The translations under genes and the position numbers were made by a program. This document shows positions 1 to 9,270 of a stretch of DNA of 34,607 nt, in pieces. The notes under the pieces are model-generated. The model had not been told where the DNA came from. It saw nothing but the letters and a program-made list of their open reading frames with translations, and searched no databases. The stretch is from Chloroflexota bacterium. Lineage in GTDB: Bacteria; Chloroflexota; Dormibacteria; Dormibacterales; Dormibacteraceae. Every line of letters begins with the position of its first letter. Position 1 is the stretch's first letter. The DNA is taken from contig VBEF01000030.1 in the NCBI GenBank assembly GCA_005881275.1, forward strand, positions 1 to 34,607. Direction: 5' to 3'.

Positions 1-2
1 AC

Positions 3-136
3 CAGACCACGGGCAGCGTGGCCAGCTCCGGCTCGGCCAACGCCAGCACGCCGACCGTGTCCAACCAGACCACGGGCAGCGTGGCCAGCTCCGGCTCGGC
101 CAACGCCAGCACGCCGACCGTGTCCAACCAGACCAC
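3..136 (+). repeat. 63-bp exact tandem repeat in the surface protein
   Basis: Positions 3-65 and 66-128 are identical 63-bp units (21 codons, in frame), and the first bases of a third unit follow at 129-136. The array probably continues left of the window. Identity at every base, synonymous sites included, points to recent expansion or gene conversion. Assemblies often collapse such arrays, so the copy number here may be unreliable. Confidence 0.95.
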
Positions 137-386
137 ACCGCCCACCGGCGGTGGTGGAACACCCACCGGCGGCGGAACGTCTCCGAGCGGTGGAGGCACG
201 GCTCCAACAGGCGGAACGTCCGCGAGCGGCACCGTTGCCGGCAGCGGCACCGTGTCTGGGGCGACCGCCACATCCGGCGGAACAGGCGAAGTCCTTGCCG
301 CGACAGGCACGCCCATCTTGGGCGGGATCCTGGGCGGCATCCTGATGCTTCTAGGCGCTCTCGGGCTGCGTAACCGAAGGCGCTAA
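3..386 (+). CDS. Repetitive cell-wall-anchored surface protein, 3' end only (LAATG sorting signal)
   Basis: The reading frame is already open at the left edge, so the true start lies outside the window. The visible part has two identical 21-residue Ser/Thr/Gly/Asn-rich repeats, then a Gly/Thr/Pro-rich low-complexity linker of about 60 residues. The C-terminus has the three-part layout of a sortase substrate: LAATG, a hydrophobic segment rich in Leu, Ile and Gly, and a basic tail ending RNRRR. LAxTG is the motif described for class E sortases, where LPxTG is typical of class A. A sortase gene lies about 8.2 kb downstream. I infer an exported stalk or adhesin-like protein linked to the cell envelope. 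The functional head, if any, is upstream of the window. Confidence 0.8.
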   Translation, partial: QTTGSVASSGSANASTPTVSNQTTGSVASSGSANASTPTVSNQTTPPTGGGGTPTGGGTSPSGGGTAPTGGTSASGTVAGSGTVSGATATSGGTGEVLAATGTPILGGILGGILMLLGALGLRNRRR

Positions 387-401
387 AGGGCGACACACGG
401 G

Positions 402-435
402 CCGGGCTCGCGACTCGCGGGCCCGGTCTTCTTTT
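402..435 (+). terminator. Intrinsic terminator after the surface protein gene
   Basis: An 11-bp GC-rich stem (402-412 with 416-426, one T-G wobble) with a 3-nt loop is followed by the T-rich run TCTTCTTTT at 427-435. It begins 16 bases after the stop codon. Confidence 0.88.
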
Positions 436-590
436 AGCCAGGCCTTTTGAGCTTGGCTCGAGTTCAGTAACGGGACGTCCCCAGCGCGTTAACTAGATGT
501 GCGCCGCAAGGGGTGGGCACACCACTTTCCAGCCGGCCCGAGGCGCCCGCCGCCTCTACCTCACTTGTACGGTGACGAAACCACCCCCCA

Positions 591-611
591 TTCGATTTGA
601 TGTAAATCGAA
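591..611. promoter_or_regulatory. Perfect inverted repeat, candidate operator
   Basis: TTCGATTT (591-598) and AAATCGAA (604-611) form a perfect 8-bp inverted repeat with a 5-nt spacer. It is AT-rich in a GC-rich setting and lies 24 bases before the preferred GTG start of the kinase gene. This spacing fits a dimeric regulator site. The regulator is unknown. Confidence 0.5.
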
Positions 612-634
612 AAACTGTGCCCTGGGGGGAGAAT

Positions 635-1918
635 GTGGAAACTGTCGAGCTGCCCGTAACCGGCGGCGAATTTGCTGTCGCCGGCGACCGCGCGCCAAGG
701 GCGAGGCGCTCGCCGCACCAGCTCGAGCGATCGCACGAGTCGGCCCTGTCCGCACTCTCAGCTGTGTCGTCATACCTCGACTCAGACGAGGACCTGCCGT
801 CCTTCTTCGGTCGCCTTAGCGCGACGATCGCTGTGCAGACTCGTGCTCGCCGCGCAGCCTTCTGGCGACTTGGGGCACGAGGAACCCTCGGGCTCCAGCC
901 GGCGGCCTATGGCTTCGCTGACGAGTCGCCCGTTCACAACATCCGGCTCCCGCTCGGCGCGAGGGGCGAGGGGGTGATCGAGCTCCTCGTCTTCGAGGAC
1001 CAGCTCGCGCTTTTGAAGGGATCCGCCCCCGAGCTGGACGCGATGTGGCGCAACGCAGGACTGAACGACGTCAAGAATTCGATCGCGGTACCGTGGCGAG
1101 CCGGCGAGCGCCGGATCGGAGCGGTGGCCGTCTACGACTCGCCGCACGGATTCACGGCCCACGATCTCTGGGTCCTGCGTCTGTTCGGGATGGCCGCCGG
1201 ACTCCTGTGGCAGTACAAGGAGTCGGAGGATGAGCTCAGCCACACAGCTGCGCGCCTGGAAGAGGCGATGGCGGCGCGCCGGCACCTCCTCAACAACATC
1301 GCTGCAGGTGGCGATGAGGCGAGGCGCCGTTTTGCCAGCGCCCTGCACGACGACTCGCTTCAGCTCCTTACCGCCGCCGAGCTGCAGCTCGAGCGGTGCC
1401 GCGCCGATTCAAACGGAAGTCACCAGGGTCCTCAGCTCGATCAGGTTCGCCACACCTTGAGAAAAGTCGAGGACTCGCTTCGCCGGCTGCTGACCAACGT
1501 CAGTCCGGAACCGCTTCAGCTGCCAGGCGATTTGCGCGAGGCGATCAGCGAACGTCTCGAGTCGCTGCGGATTCGCGCCGGAATCGAGCCGCATATCGAT
1601 ATCAGCGTGCCGGCTGATGTTCCGCCCGCGATCCAGGCGATCATCTTGAAGAACATCGCCGAAGCGCTCAACAACGTCGAGAAGCACGCGCGCGCAACAA
1701 AGCTGATGGTTGCCGTGGAAGCCGTCGACGGCGGAGTTCGCGTGGCGGTCAGCGACGACGGCACCGGATTCGTCGTCGCCGAGTCAGTCCGCATGCCCGG
1801 TCACATCGGCCTCGTGGCGATGCGCGAGCGTGCCCAGCTGGCCGGCGGTTGGTGCCGCATCGAGAGCGAGCCCGGCACGGGCACGCGAATCAGCTTTTGG
1901 GTCCCAATGAGTCTGTGA
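635..1918 (+). CDS. GAF-domain sensor histidine kinase, NarL/DegS type (HisKA_3)
   Basis: Cytoplasmic sensor kinase of about 427 residues with no clear membrane segment. The N-terminal half (about residues 30-190) looks like a GAF sensor domain, followed by a short coiled linker. The phospho-acceptor motif ALHDDSLQLL places the His near residue 238, as in HisKA_3 kinases. The ATPase domain has an N box (NIAEALNNVEKHA), a G1 box (DDGTGF) and GHIGLVAMRERA. The frame stays open back to an ATG at 497, but those extra residues look non-conserved and would run through the inverted repeat at 591-611. GTG 635, just after a GGGGGGAG run, is preferred although the spacing is short; GTG 617 is an alternative. 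No partner receiver-LuxR regulator is visible in the window. It may act with the large hybrid kinase that begins 41 bases downstream. Confidence 0.87.
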   Translation: METVELPVTGGEFAVAGDRAPRARRSPHQLERSHESALSALSAVSSYLDSDEDLPSFFGRLSATIAVQTRARRAAFWRLGARGTLGLQPAAYGFADESPVHNIRLPLGARGEGVIELLVFEDQLALLKGSAPELDAMWRNAGLNDVKNSIAVPWRAGERRIGAVAVYDSPHGFTAHDLWVLRLFGMAAGLLWQYKESEDELSHTAARLEEAMAARRHLLNNIAAGGDEARRRFASALHDDSLQLLTAAELQLERCRADSNGSHQGPQLDQVRHTLRKVEDSLRRLLTNVSPEPLQLPGDLREAISERLESLRIRAGIEPHIDISVPADVPPAIQAIILKNIAEALNNVEKHARATKLMVAVEAVDGGVRVAVSDDGTGFVVAESVRMPGHIGLVAMRERAQLAGGWCRIESEPGTGTRISFWVPMSL

Positions 1919-1959
1919 GTCGAGCAGCGAAATAGGCAAGGAAGGAAGGAACGGAAAAG

Positions 1960-4900
1960 ATGGAAGTCAAGAGCGCGGGAAGGAAGACCGCCCGCAGTAC
2001 GAATGGCTCGGCCGAGATCGACAGCAAGACGATGCTGCGCGTCCTGGAGGCGGTTCAGCACGGGGACTTCTCCGCGCGCATGCCGTCCGCGTCGCCAAGG
2101 GGCTCCGCGAGCAGGGTGGCGGCGGCGCTGAACGCTGTCATCGAATCGAACCAGCGCCTCGAGCGCGAGATTCATCGCCTGACCCGGAGCATCGGCAAGG
2201 AAGGACAGCTCAAGCGCGCCGCCACCGGGGAGGTTGGCGCGTGGGCGCCGACCCTCGAGGCGGTGAATGACCTCGTAGAAGACCTCGCCCGACCGAACAC
2301 GGAGATTGCACGCGTCATCAGCGCCGTGGCCAACGGCGATCTGTCGCAGACCATGGCGCTGGAGATCGACAGCCGGCCTCTGCAAGGGCAGTTCCTCAAC
2401 ACCGCCAAGACGGTCAACACGATGGTCGAACAGCTGAATGCGTTCGCCAGCGAGGTGACGCGCGTCGCTCGCGAGGTCGGTACCGAGGGCAACCTTGGCG
2501 GCCAGGCCGAGGTCAAAGGCGTCGCTGGCGTCTGGAAAGACTTGACCGACAACGTCAACCTGATGGCCGGCAACCTGACCAGCCAGGTCCGCAACATCGC
2601 GGAGGTCACGACGGCGGTCCAGCAGGGTGACCTGTCGAAGAAGATCACCGTCGACGTCCGCGGAGAGATCCTCGAGCTCAAGAACACGATCAACACGATG
2701 GTCGACCAGCTGAACGCCTTCGCGAGCGAGGTGACGCGTGTCGCGCGCGAGGTCGGCACCGAAGGCAAGCTAGGCGGCCAGGCCGAGGTCAGGGGCGTCG
2801 GAGGTATCTGGAAAGACCTGACCGACAACGTAAACCTGATGGCCGGCAACCTGACCAGCCAGGTCCGCAACATCGCCGAGGTCACGACCGGAATCGCGAA
2901 TGGCGACCTCTCCAAGAAGATCACCGTCGACGTCCGCGGAGAGATCCTCGAGCTCAAGCAGACCATCAACACGATGGTCGACCAGCTGAACGCGTTTGCC
3001 AAAGAGGTGACCCGCGTTGCACGCGAGGTCGGCACCGAAGGCCAGCTCGGCGGTCAGGCCGACGTCAAGGGCGTTGGGGGGGTGTGGAAGGACCTGACTG
3101 AAAACGTGAACTTCATGGCCGGCAACCTGACCAGCCAGGTCCGCAACATTGCCGAGGTCACCACCGCGGTCCAGCAGGGCGACCTGTCGAAGAAGATCAC
3201 GGTGGATGTCCGGGGCGAGATCCTCGAGCTCAAGCAAACGATCAACACCATGGTCGACCAGCTGAACGCTTTCGCAGGTGAGGTGACGCGCGTGGCGCGT
3301 GAGGTAGGCACCGAAGGCCGTCTGGGCGGCCAGGCCGACGTCAAGGGTGTCGGCGGAGTCTGGAAAGACCTGACCGACAACGTCAACATCATGGCCGGCA
3401 ACCTGACCAGCCAGGTCCGAAACATCGCCGAGGTCACCACCGCGGTCCAGCAAGGTGACCTGTCGAAGAAGATCACAGTGGACGTCCGGGGCGAGATTCT
3501 CGACCTCAAGCAGACCATCAACACGATGGTCGACCAGCTGAACGCCTTCGCCAAAGAAGTCACTCGTGTCGCGCGCGAGGTGGGTACCGACGGCAAGCTC
3601 GGCGGACAGGCCAACGTGGAAGGTGTCGCCGGAACCTGGAAGGACCTCACAGACAACGTCAACACGATGGCCAGCAACTTGACCGACCAGGTGCGCGGCA
3701 TCGCACGCGTGGTCACCGCGGTCGCCAACGGCAATCTGAAAGGCAAGCTGACCCTGGAGGCGAAAGGCGAGATTGCAGAGCTCGCCGACACCATCAACGG
3801 AATGACCGACACCCTCGCGGTCTTCGCCCAGCAGGTGACGACCGTCGCGCGCGAGGTCGGCGCCGAGGGGCGCCTGGGCGGTCAAGCCAACGTGCCTGGC
3901 GCGGCCGGCACGTGGCGCGACCTGACCGACAACGTCAACCAGCTGTCTGCCACCCTCACGACTCAGGTGCGCGCCATCGCCGAGGTGGCGACGGCGGTGA
4001 CCAAAGGTGACCTCACTCGATCCATCAACGTCGACGCGAAGGGCGAGGTGGCAAACCTCAAGGACAACATCAACGAGATGATCGGCAACCTTCGCGACAC
4101 AACCGAGAAGAACACTGAGCAGGACTGGCTGAAGACCAACCTGACCCGGTTCACCCGGATGCTGCAGGGCCAGCGCGACCTGATGACGGTCTCGAAGATG
4201 ATCCTCTCCGAGCTGGCGCCGCTGGTCCACGCGGAGCATGGCGTGTTCTACGGCATGGTCGGCGCCAACGGGAGCCCGGCGCGCCTCGCGCTTCAGGCCG
4301 GTTACGCCTACAAGCAGCGGCGCAACGTCCCGATGGAGTTCAGCCTTGGCGAAGGACTGATCGGTCAATGCGCGCTCGAGAAGAAGCGGATCGTCATCAA
4401 GAACGTGCCGAAGGACTACATCAAGATCAATTCCGCCCTCGGTGAGGCGGTGCCGGCGAATATCGTCGTGCTGCCTGTCCTGTTCGAAGGCGAGGTGCGC
4501 GCGGTCATCGAGCTGGCCTCGTTCCAGCCGCTAAGCGCAACCCACATCGATTTCCTCGACCAGCTCGCCGAGAGCATCGGCATCGTGCTCAACACGATCG
4601 AGGCGAACAGCAGGACGGAAGACCTGCTCAAGCAGTCGCAGTCGTTGGCCACGGAGCTGCAGAGCCAGCAGGACCAGCTCCAGCGGACGAACGAAGAGCT
4701 GGCCGGCAAAGCGCGCCAGCTGGCGGAGCAGAACGCCGAGATCGAGCAGAGGCGGCTCGAGGTCGAGTCGGCCAAAGTTCTGGTCGAGGAGAAAGCGGAG
4801 CAGCTCGCCCTCACGTCGCGCTACAAGTCCGAATTCCTCGCGAACATGTCGCACGAGCTTCGGACGCCGCTCAACAGCCTCTTGATCCTGGCCCAGGAGC

Positions 4901-6504
4901 TGGCCGCAAACCCTGACGGAAACCTGCTCGCCAAGCAGATCGAGTACGCGACCATCATCCGGTCGTCGGGCACTGACCTCCTGAAGCTGATCAACGACAT
5001 CCTGGACCTGTCCAAGATCGAATCTGGGACCGTGGCCCTCGACATCAGCAGCTGGCCGCTGGCCGAGCTCAGGCCGATGCTGGAGCGGACCTTCCGTCAC
5101 GTCGCCGAGGCGACCAAGCTCGCCTTCTTGATCGACCTCCGGCCGGACCTGCCCGAGACGATCCCCACCGACCCTCAGCGCTTGCAGCAGATTCTGAACA
5201 ACCTGCTGAGCAACGCGTTCAAGTTCACCGAGAAAGGAAAGGTCGAGTTCATCGCCGAGATGGCGATCAGCGGCTGGAGTCCCTCCAACGAAAGCCTGAA
5301 TCGCGCCTCGCGGGTGCTCGCATTCCGGGTCGTCGACACCGGGATCGGCATCGCCTTCGAGAAGCAGCAGTCGATCTTTGAGTCTTTCGCCCAGGCGGAC
5401 GGCTCGACAAGCCGTAAGTACGGAGGCACCGGCCTCGGCCTTTCGATCTGCCGCGAGCTCACCCGCCTGCTCGGCGGCGAGATCAGGCTGCAGAGCGAGC
5501 CCGGCATCGGCAGCATTTTCACGGTTTACCTGCCCCTGATCGCGCCCATCCAGCCGCGCCGGCTCACGCCGGCGGACGCCATGGAGGGCGGTTCCAACAA
5601 GATGGTCGAGATTGCCCCGGAGCCGGTCCTGGTGGCGGGCGGAGGCGAAGGTTCGTGGCAGGCGGAACCCGTGGCACCCCAATCCACGAACGGTTTCGAG
5701 CCCGCCAAGTCGCTTCTCGTGGTCGAGGACGACCCGGTGCAGAGGCAGTTCATCACCGACCTGATGGCCCCGACCAACACTCGGACCACTGCGGTTGCCA
5801 GCGGAGACGAGGCCCTGAGCTTGCTTCGGAAGGAGACGTTCGACTGCGTCGTCCTCGACCTTGGGCTACCGGGCATGAGCGGGTGGAACGTCATCGACGA
5901 GCTTGAGGCAAGCAACGCCCTCGGCTCGACGCCGCTTCTCGTCTACACAGCGCGGGACTTGACTCGCAAGGAGGAGATCAAGCTCGGCAAGGCCGCGAAG
6001 AGCATCGTGATCAAGGACGCGCGGTCCCCTGAGCGCCTCAGGCAGGAAATCTCGGTCATCCTGCGCGAGACTGGAAATGACGAGGAGGCAGACTCCGGAG
6101 CAAGTGGTTCCGACGTCTCGAGCGCTGCGCTCGCCGGCAAGAAAGTCCTGGTCGTCGACGATGACATCCGAAACATCTTCGCGCTCACCGCGATGCTCGA
6201 GCGCCAGAAGATGGAGGTCGTCTCGGTCGATTCCGGCCAGGAAGCATTGGAGCTCCTGCAGCAAAACGACGACATTGACATCGCCCTGGTCGACGTGATG
6301 ATGCCTGAGATGGACGGCTACGTGACGATGTCGAAGATGCGTCAACTCAAGGCCTTCGCCGATCGGCCGATCATCGCGCTGACGGCCAAGGCCATGAAAG
6401 GAGACCGCGAGAAATGCATCGAGGCGGGGGCATCCGACTACATCGCCAAGCCGGTCAACAACGTGCATTTGCTGTCCATGCTCAAGTCCTGGCTGGTGCA
6501 GTGA
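1960..6504 (+). CDS. Hybrid histidine kinase: HAMP array, GAF, HisKA, HATPase, two receivers
   Basis: A 1514-residue soluble hybrid kinase. The ATG follows a purine-rich SD-like run (AAGGAAGGAAGGAAC). A degenerate N-terminal HAMP-like region leads into six 92-residue HAMP-type units (about residues 152-703), then a GAF domain (about 750-880), a coiled coil and HisKA with [10 protein letters not shown] (His965). HATPase motifs are [16 protein letters not shown] and [13 protein letters not shown]. Two receivers follow, with acceptor Asp1300 ([11 protein letters not shown]) and Asp1445 ([11 protein letters not shown]). The second is fully canonical, ending in IAKP. The first ends with VIKD instead of the usual KP motif, so it may be divergent. 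HAMP arrays of this kind occur in fungal group III (Nik1/Os-1) kinases and bacterial relatives, where they relay conformational signals. No transmembrane segment is evident. The stop overlaps the CheR start (GTGA). Confidence 0.95.
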   Translation: MEVKSAGRKTARSTNGSAEIDSKTMLRVLEAVQHGDFSARMPSASPRGSASRVAAALNAVIESNQRLEREIHRLTRSIGKEGQLKRAATGEVGAWAPTLEAVNDLVEDLARPNTEIARVISAVANGDLSQTMALEIDSRPLQGQFLNTAKTVNTMVEQLNAFASEVTRVAREVGTEGNLGGQAEVKGVAGVWKDLTDNVNLMAGNLTSQVRNIAEVTTAVQQGDLSKKITVDVRGEILELKNTINTMVDQLNAFASEVTRVAREVGTEGKLGGQAEVRGVGGIWKDLTDNVNLMAGNLTSQVRNIAEVTTGIANGDLSKKITVDVRGEILELKQTINTMVDQLNAFAKEVTRVAREVGTEGQLGGQADVKGVGGVWKDLTENVNFMAGNLTSQVRNIAEVTTAVQQGDLSKKITVDVRGEILELKQTINTMVDQLNAFAGEVTRVAREVGTEGRLGGQADVKGVGGVWKDLTDNVNIMAGNLTSQVRNIAEVTTAVQQGDLSKKITVDVRGEILDLKQTINTMVDQLNAFAKEVTRVAREVGTDGKLGGQANVEGVAGTWKDLTDNVNTMASNLTDQVRGIARVVTAVANGNLKGKLTLEAKGEIAELADTINGMTDTLAVFAQQVTTVAREVGAEGRLGGQANVPGAAGTWRDLTDNVNQLSATLTTQVRAIAEVATAVTKGDLTRSINVDAKGEVANLKDNINEMIGNLRDTTEKNTEQDWLKTNLTRFTRMLQGQRDLMTVSKMILSELAPLVHAEHGVFYGMVGANGSPARLALQAGYAYKQRRNVPMEFSLGEGLIGQCALEKKRIVIKNVPKDYIKINSALGEAVPANIVVLPVLFEGEVRAVIELASFQPLSATHIDFLDQLAESIGIVLNTIEANSRTEDLLKQSQSLATELQSQQDQLQRTNEELAGKARQLAEQNAEIEQRRLEVESAKVLVEEKAEQLALTSRYKSEFLANMSHELRTPLNSLLILAQELAANPDGNLLAKQIEYATIIRSSGTDLLKLINDILDLSKIESGTVALDISSWPLAELRPMLERTFRHVAEATKLAFLIDLRPDLPETIPTDPQRLQQILNNLLSNAFKFTEKGKVEFIAEMAISGWSPSNESLNRASRVLAFRVVDTGIGIAFEKQQSIFESFAQADGSTSRKYGGTGLGLSICRELTRLLGGEIRLQSEPGIGSIFTVYLPLIAPIQPRRLTPADAMEGGSNKMVEIAPEPVLVAGGGEGSWQAEPVAPQSTNGFEPAKSLLVVEDDPVQRQFITDLMAPTNTRTTAVASGDEALSLLRKETFDCVVLDLGLPGMSGWNVIDELEASNALGSTPLLVYTARDLTRKEEIKLGKAAKSIVIKDARSPERLRQEISVILRETGNDEEADSGASGSDVSSAALAGKKVLVVDDDIRNIFALTAMLERQKMEVVSVDSGQEALELLQQNDDIDIALVDVMMPEMDGYVTMSKMRQLKAFADRPIIALTAKAMKGDREKCIEAGASDYIAKPVNNVHLLSMLKSWLVQ
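2413..4068 (+). repeat. Six-unit, 276-bp-period HAMP repeat array inside the kinase gene
   Basis: Unit starts, anchored on the V/I-N-T/G-M motif, fall at 2413, 2689, 2965, 3241, 3517 and 3793, and the next match is at 4069. Spacing is exactly 276 bp (92 codons). The first four units are almost identical in protein, while units 5 and 6 have diverged. This points to recent duplication or ongoing homogenisation of the central units. Confidence 0.93.
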
Positions 6505-7364
6505 GCCGGGGTGAAGGGGCAGCACTCCGGCTTGAGGGGGCAGGAACTGATCTCGAGGACATCGAGATCCAGCTCCTACTCGAGGGAATCCGCCTGTGCT
6601 ACGGCTACGACTTTCGTGAGTACGCGCTAAGCCCGCTCCGCCGCGGCGTGGCGGCGGCCATGGCGCGCGAAGGCGTGCAGACCGTGTCCGCCTACCAGGA
6701 CCGGGTACTGCACGACGCCGCCTGTATGCAGCGGTTCTTGGGCACGGTGGGCGTCAACGTGACCAGCATGTTCCGTGACCCGGACCTGCTGCGATGCGTC
6801 CTCGAGGACGTGGTCCCGCTGCTCCGCACGTATCCCTCGTCGCGAATCTGGGTCGCCGGTTGCGCGTCTGGTGAGGAGGTGTACGCGTTCGCCGTCTTGC
6901 TCGAGGAAGCGGGCATGCTCAAGCGAACCAGCATCTACGCAACCGACCTGAACGAGGACATGCTGGCCATAGCCCGGCTTGGCTCGTATCCCCTCGAGAA
7001 GCTGCGGCGATATGAGGATGCGTACGTGGTGTCTGGCGGACAGACGAGCCTGGCCGACCACTACTCGGTCGCGGGGCGAACCGCTCGTTTCAATCGCGAC
7101 CTTCAGGCGAGCATCACATGGGCTCGGCACAGCCTTGTCACCGACGGCTCGTTCAACGATTTCCATCTGATCGTGTGCGCGAACGTACTCATTTATTTCC
7201 GGGCCTCGCTCCAGGAGCGCGCCCATCGCCTGATGTATGACAGCCTCGTTCGCGGCGGTTTCCTTGCCCTGGGCAAGCGCGAGTCGCTGCTCTCCTGTCC
7301 TGACCGCGACCACTACGAGCAGGTGCGAGATGGGGTGAACCTGTTCCGCAAGATGAGATGGTGA
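6501..7364 (+). CDS. cheR: CheR-type protein-glutamate O-methyltransferase
   Basis: About 287 residues. CheR enzymes transfer methyl groups from S-adenosylmethionine to glutamates of chemoreceptors. An N-terminal helical region (about 20-80) precedes the methyltransferase domain. The SAM-site motif reads WVAGCASGEEVYA, where classical CheR has W-x-AGCSTGEEPY, and is followed by IYATDLNEDML and the typical FHLIVCANVLIYF. The GTG at 6501 overlaps the kinase stop as GTGA, indicating translational coupling; a longer open frame upstream lies inside the kinase. The gene also overlaps the next kinase by 7 bases. No chemoreceptor, CheB or CheA is in the window. Similar kinase-CheR-receiver clusters occur outside classical chemotaxis, so the methylated target may be the hybrid kinase or a non-chemotaxis partner; that is inference. 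Confidence 0.9.
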   Translation: MSRGEGAALRLEGAGTDLEDIEIQLLLEGIRLCYGYDFREYALSPLRRGVAAAMAREGVQTVSAYQDRVLHDAACMQRFLGTVGVNVTSMFRDPDLLRCVLEDVVPLLRTYPSSRIWVAGCASGEEVYAFAVLLEEAGMLKRTSIYATDLNEDMLAIARLGSYPLEKLRRYEDAYVVSGGQTSLADHYSVAGRTARFNRDLQASITWARHSLVTDGSFNDFHLIVCANVLIYFRASLQERAHRLMYDSLVRGGFLALGKRESLLSCPDRDHYEQVRDGVNLFRKMRW

Positions 7365-8533
7365 CCCGGGCGCGCCCGGCGGCGCGCGAGAGCGAGCCTC
7401 AACCGACACCTCCCAAGGCGAAGGTCAACCTCCTTGTGGTTGACGACGACGCGACGAAGCGCTTCGCATTGCGAACAATCCTCGCGCCGCTCGACGAGAA
7501 CATCGTCGAGGCCTCGTCTGGAGCCGACGCACTTCGTCAGCTGCTGCGCAACGAATTCGCGGTGGTCCTGCTCGACGTCCGGATGCCGATCATGGACGGT
7601 TTCGAAACCGCGCAGCTCATCCGCCAGCGGCCTCGCTCCGAGCTGACGCCCCTCATCTTCGTGACGGCGCTCGATCAGGCCGAGACCGACATGGGGCGCG
7701 GCTACAACCTGGGGGCCGTGGACTTCGTGTTCGCGCCGGTCGTGCCGGCGATCCTGCGCGCCAAGGTCGGCGTGTTTGTCGAGCTCTACCGCGCGCAGCA
7801 GGAGCTGCGCCGCTACCGCACCCAGCTGGAAACGCTGGTCGAAGAGCGCACCATCGCACTGACAGCGATCAACCGGGAGCTGGAGGCTTTCAGCTACTCC
7901 GTGTCGCACGACCTGCGCGCGCCACTCGTTTCGTTTGACGGTTTGAGCCAGAAACTCCTCGACAAGTACGGCAAGAAGCTCGATGCGACTGCGACCGACT
8001 ACCTCGAGCGAATGCGAGAAGCGAGCAAGCGAATGACCTCGGTGTTCGATGGCCTGCAGATGCTCTTTCGCCTCACCAGCGGCGAAATGCGCCGTGAGGA
8101 GATCGACATCAGCGCGATGGCAAAAGGGATCGCGGATGAGATTCGAGCGGCCAATCCCAAGCGCCAGGTGGAGGTCGAGATCGCTCCTGGAATCAACGCC
8201 GTCGGCGACCAGCGGCTGGTGGGTATCCTGCTCGGCAATCTCATCAACAACGCATGGAAGTTCACCGACGGCAACGAGGCGGCCAGGATCGCCATCGGCC
8301 GCGAGATGGTCGACGGCGAAGCCCGCATCTTCGTCAAGGACAATGGGGTCGGCTTCGACATGATCGATTCCCACCGGCTGTTCGGCGCGTTCCAGCGCCT
8401 GCACAGCTCCAGCCAGTTCCCGGGGGCCGGCATCGGCCTGGCCACCGCCCGGCGCATCGTGAACCGCCACGGCGGCCGGATCTGGGCGGAAGGGGCGGTG
8501 GGCGAAGGCGCCACCTTCTACTTCGTGCTGTAG
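7358..8533 (+). CDS. Receiver-histidine kinase (REC-HisKA-HATPase)
   Basis: 391 residues. The N-terminal receiver (about 25-145) has VVDDD and the acceptor Asp73 in LLDVRMPIMDG. A short coiled coil follows (about 150-175), then HisKA with SYSVSHDLRAPL (His184), as in phytochrome-like kinases. The ATPase domain has LLGNLINNAWKFT, DNGVGF and AGIGLATARRIVNRHGG. It starts with ATG overlapping the cheR stop by 7 bases, so it belongs to the same operon. The receiver ends in VFAPVVP, with Ala where receivers normally have the Lys of the KP motif. The protein likely receives a phosphate from, or competes with, the upstream hybrid kinase; that role is inferred from context. Confidence 0.92.
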   Translation: MVTRARPAARESEPQPTPPKAKVNLLVVDDDATKRFALRTILAPLDENIVEASSGADALRQLLRNEFAVVLLDVRMPIMDGFETAQLIRQRPRSELTPLIFVTALDQAETDMGRGYNLGAVDFVFAPVVPAILRAKVGVFVELYRAQQELRRYRTQLETLVEERTIALTAINRELEAFSYSVSHDLRAPLVSFDGLSQKLLDKYGKKLDATATDYLERMREASKRMTSVFDGLQMLFRLTSGEMRREEIDISAMAKGIADEIRAANPKRQVEVEIAPGINAVGDQRLVGILLGNLINNAWKFTDGNEAARIAIGREMVDGEARIFVKDNGVGFDMIDSHRLFGAFQRLHSSSQFPGAGIGLATARRIVNRHGGRIWAEGAVGEGATFYFVL

Positions 8534-8540
8534 CCACACC

Positions 8541-8576
8541 GGCGCTTCGCGCCATCCCTCCCCATGAAAGGGGAGG
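8541..8576 (+). promoter_or_regulatory. Two adjacent hairpins, the second covering the sortase ribosome-binding site
   Basis: GGCGC-TTC-GCGCC (8541-8553) is followed by CCTCCCC (8557-8563) and GGGGAGG (8570-8576) with a 6-nt loop. GGGGAGG is also the best Shine-Dalgarno sequence for the TTG at 8581. The second stem would hide it in the mRNA. There is no T-run, so this does not look like an intrinsic terminator. Confidence 0.5.
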
Positions 8577-8580
8577 ACGA

Positions 8581-9264
8581 TTGCTGGCGCGTTCTAAAAA
8601 GGAGATGCACGCCCGCCGTGCCATTTTCCGACGCCCCTCGGCGGCCAACAGATCAAGTCGCGGCCGTGTCTTCTCGCTGCTCTGGCTGACGTGCCTGGTG
8701 GTCGGCATTGCCCTGCTCGCCGACTTCGCCTACGGCATGTGGAACGGCTTTTCCGAGCAGCAGCACCTCAACAAGGCCTGGCAGCAACAGGCCGGGGCCG
8801 CGCGAACCGCGCCGAAGACAGTCGATCCCAGCCTGAAACGCCCGCTCGACGGCGTCGATTTCGCCATCCGCGTACCGAGGCTGGACTACTTCGCCGCGGT
8901 CAAGGAGGGGATCGGCAGCGGCGTGCTGTATGCGAGCCCCGGCCACTACCCCTCGACCAGGTGGCCCGGCGATCCGGGCACCGTCGGCGTGGCGGCCCAC
9001 AACGTCTACTGGATCAACTTCCCGCAGCTTGCCAAGGGCGACGAGATCGACCTCGAGACGCGCTACGGCATGTTCCGGTATTCGGTTGTCTCGGCGGAGA
9101 TCGTCAATCCCGACAACCGCACCGCCCTCGTGACCGACGTCAACGGCTACCACCTGACGCTGACGACCTGCTGGCCGCTGTGGGCAGGCGCCTTTGCGAC
9201 GCAGCGCTATGTGATCCACGCCGACCAGGTTTGGCCGGTGCCGTTACGTCCTGCCTACACCTGA
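8581..9264 (+). CDS. Class E-like sortase
   Basis: A membrane-anchored transpeptidase of about 227 residues that joins LAxTG-type proteins to the envelope. A basic N-terminus is followed by one transmembrane segment (about residues 31-50, VFSLLWLTCLVVGIALLADF). The sortase domain carries the catalytic triad in expected order: His in VAAHNVYW, Cys in LTLTTCWP and Arg in ATQRYVI. TTG 8581 is preferred because GGGGAGG lies 4 bases upstream. The ATG at 8605 has GGAG touching it, which is too close. A much longer open frame upstream is a shadow of the kinase gene. The likely substrate class is the LAATG protein at the left end of the window. No pilin-type substrate cluster surrounds it, so a housekeeping role is plausible. 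Confidence 0.9.
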   Translation: MLARSKKEMHARRAIFRRPSAANRSSRGRVFSLLWLTCLVVGIALLADFAYGMWNGFSEQQHLNKAWQQQAGAARTAPKTVDPSLKRPLDGVDFAIRVPRLDYFAAVKEGIGSGVLYASPGHYPSTRWPGDPGTVGVAAHNVYWINFPQLAKGDEIDLETRYGMFRYSVVSAEIVNPDNRTALVTDVNGYHLTLTTCWPLWAGAFATQRYVIHADQVWPVPLRPAYT

Positions 9265-9270
9265 CGCTTC

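Noticed and set aside
2770..4368. 532-codon minus-strand open frame opposite the HAMP array
   Set aside because: It mirrors the repeated kinase codons and gives a repetitive His/Asp/Val-rich product with no recognisable domain; the plus-strand kinase explains the region.
4531..5682. 383-codon minus-strand open frame opposite the kinase core
   Set aside because: It lies opposite conserved HisKA, HATPase and receiver motifs, and its product is rich in Arg, Leu and Asp without any domain.
8254..8580. N-terminal extension of the sortase frame
   Set aside because: It overlaps the conserved ATPase domain of the upstream kinase and lacks a ribosome site; the sortase is taken to start at TTG 8581.
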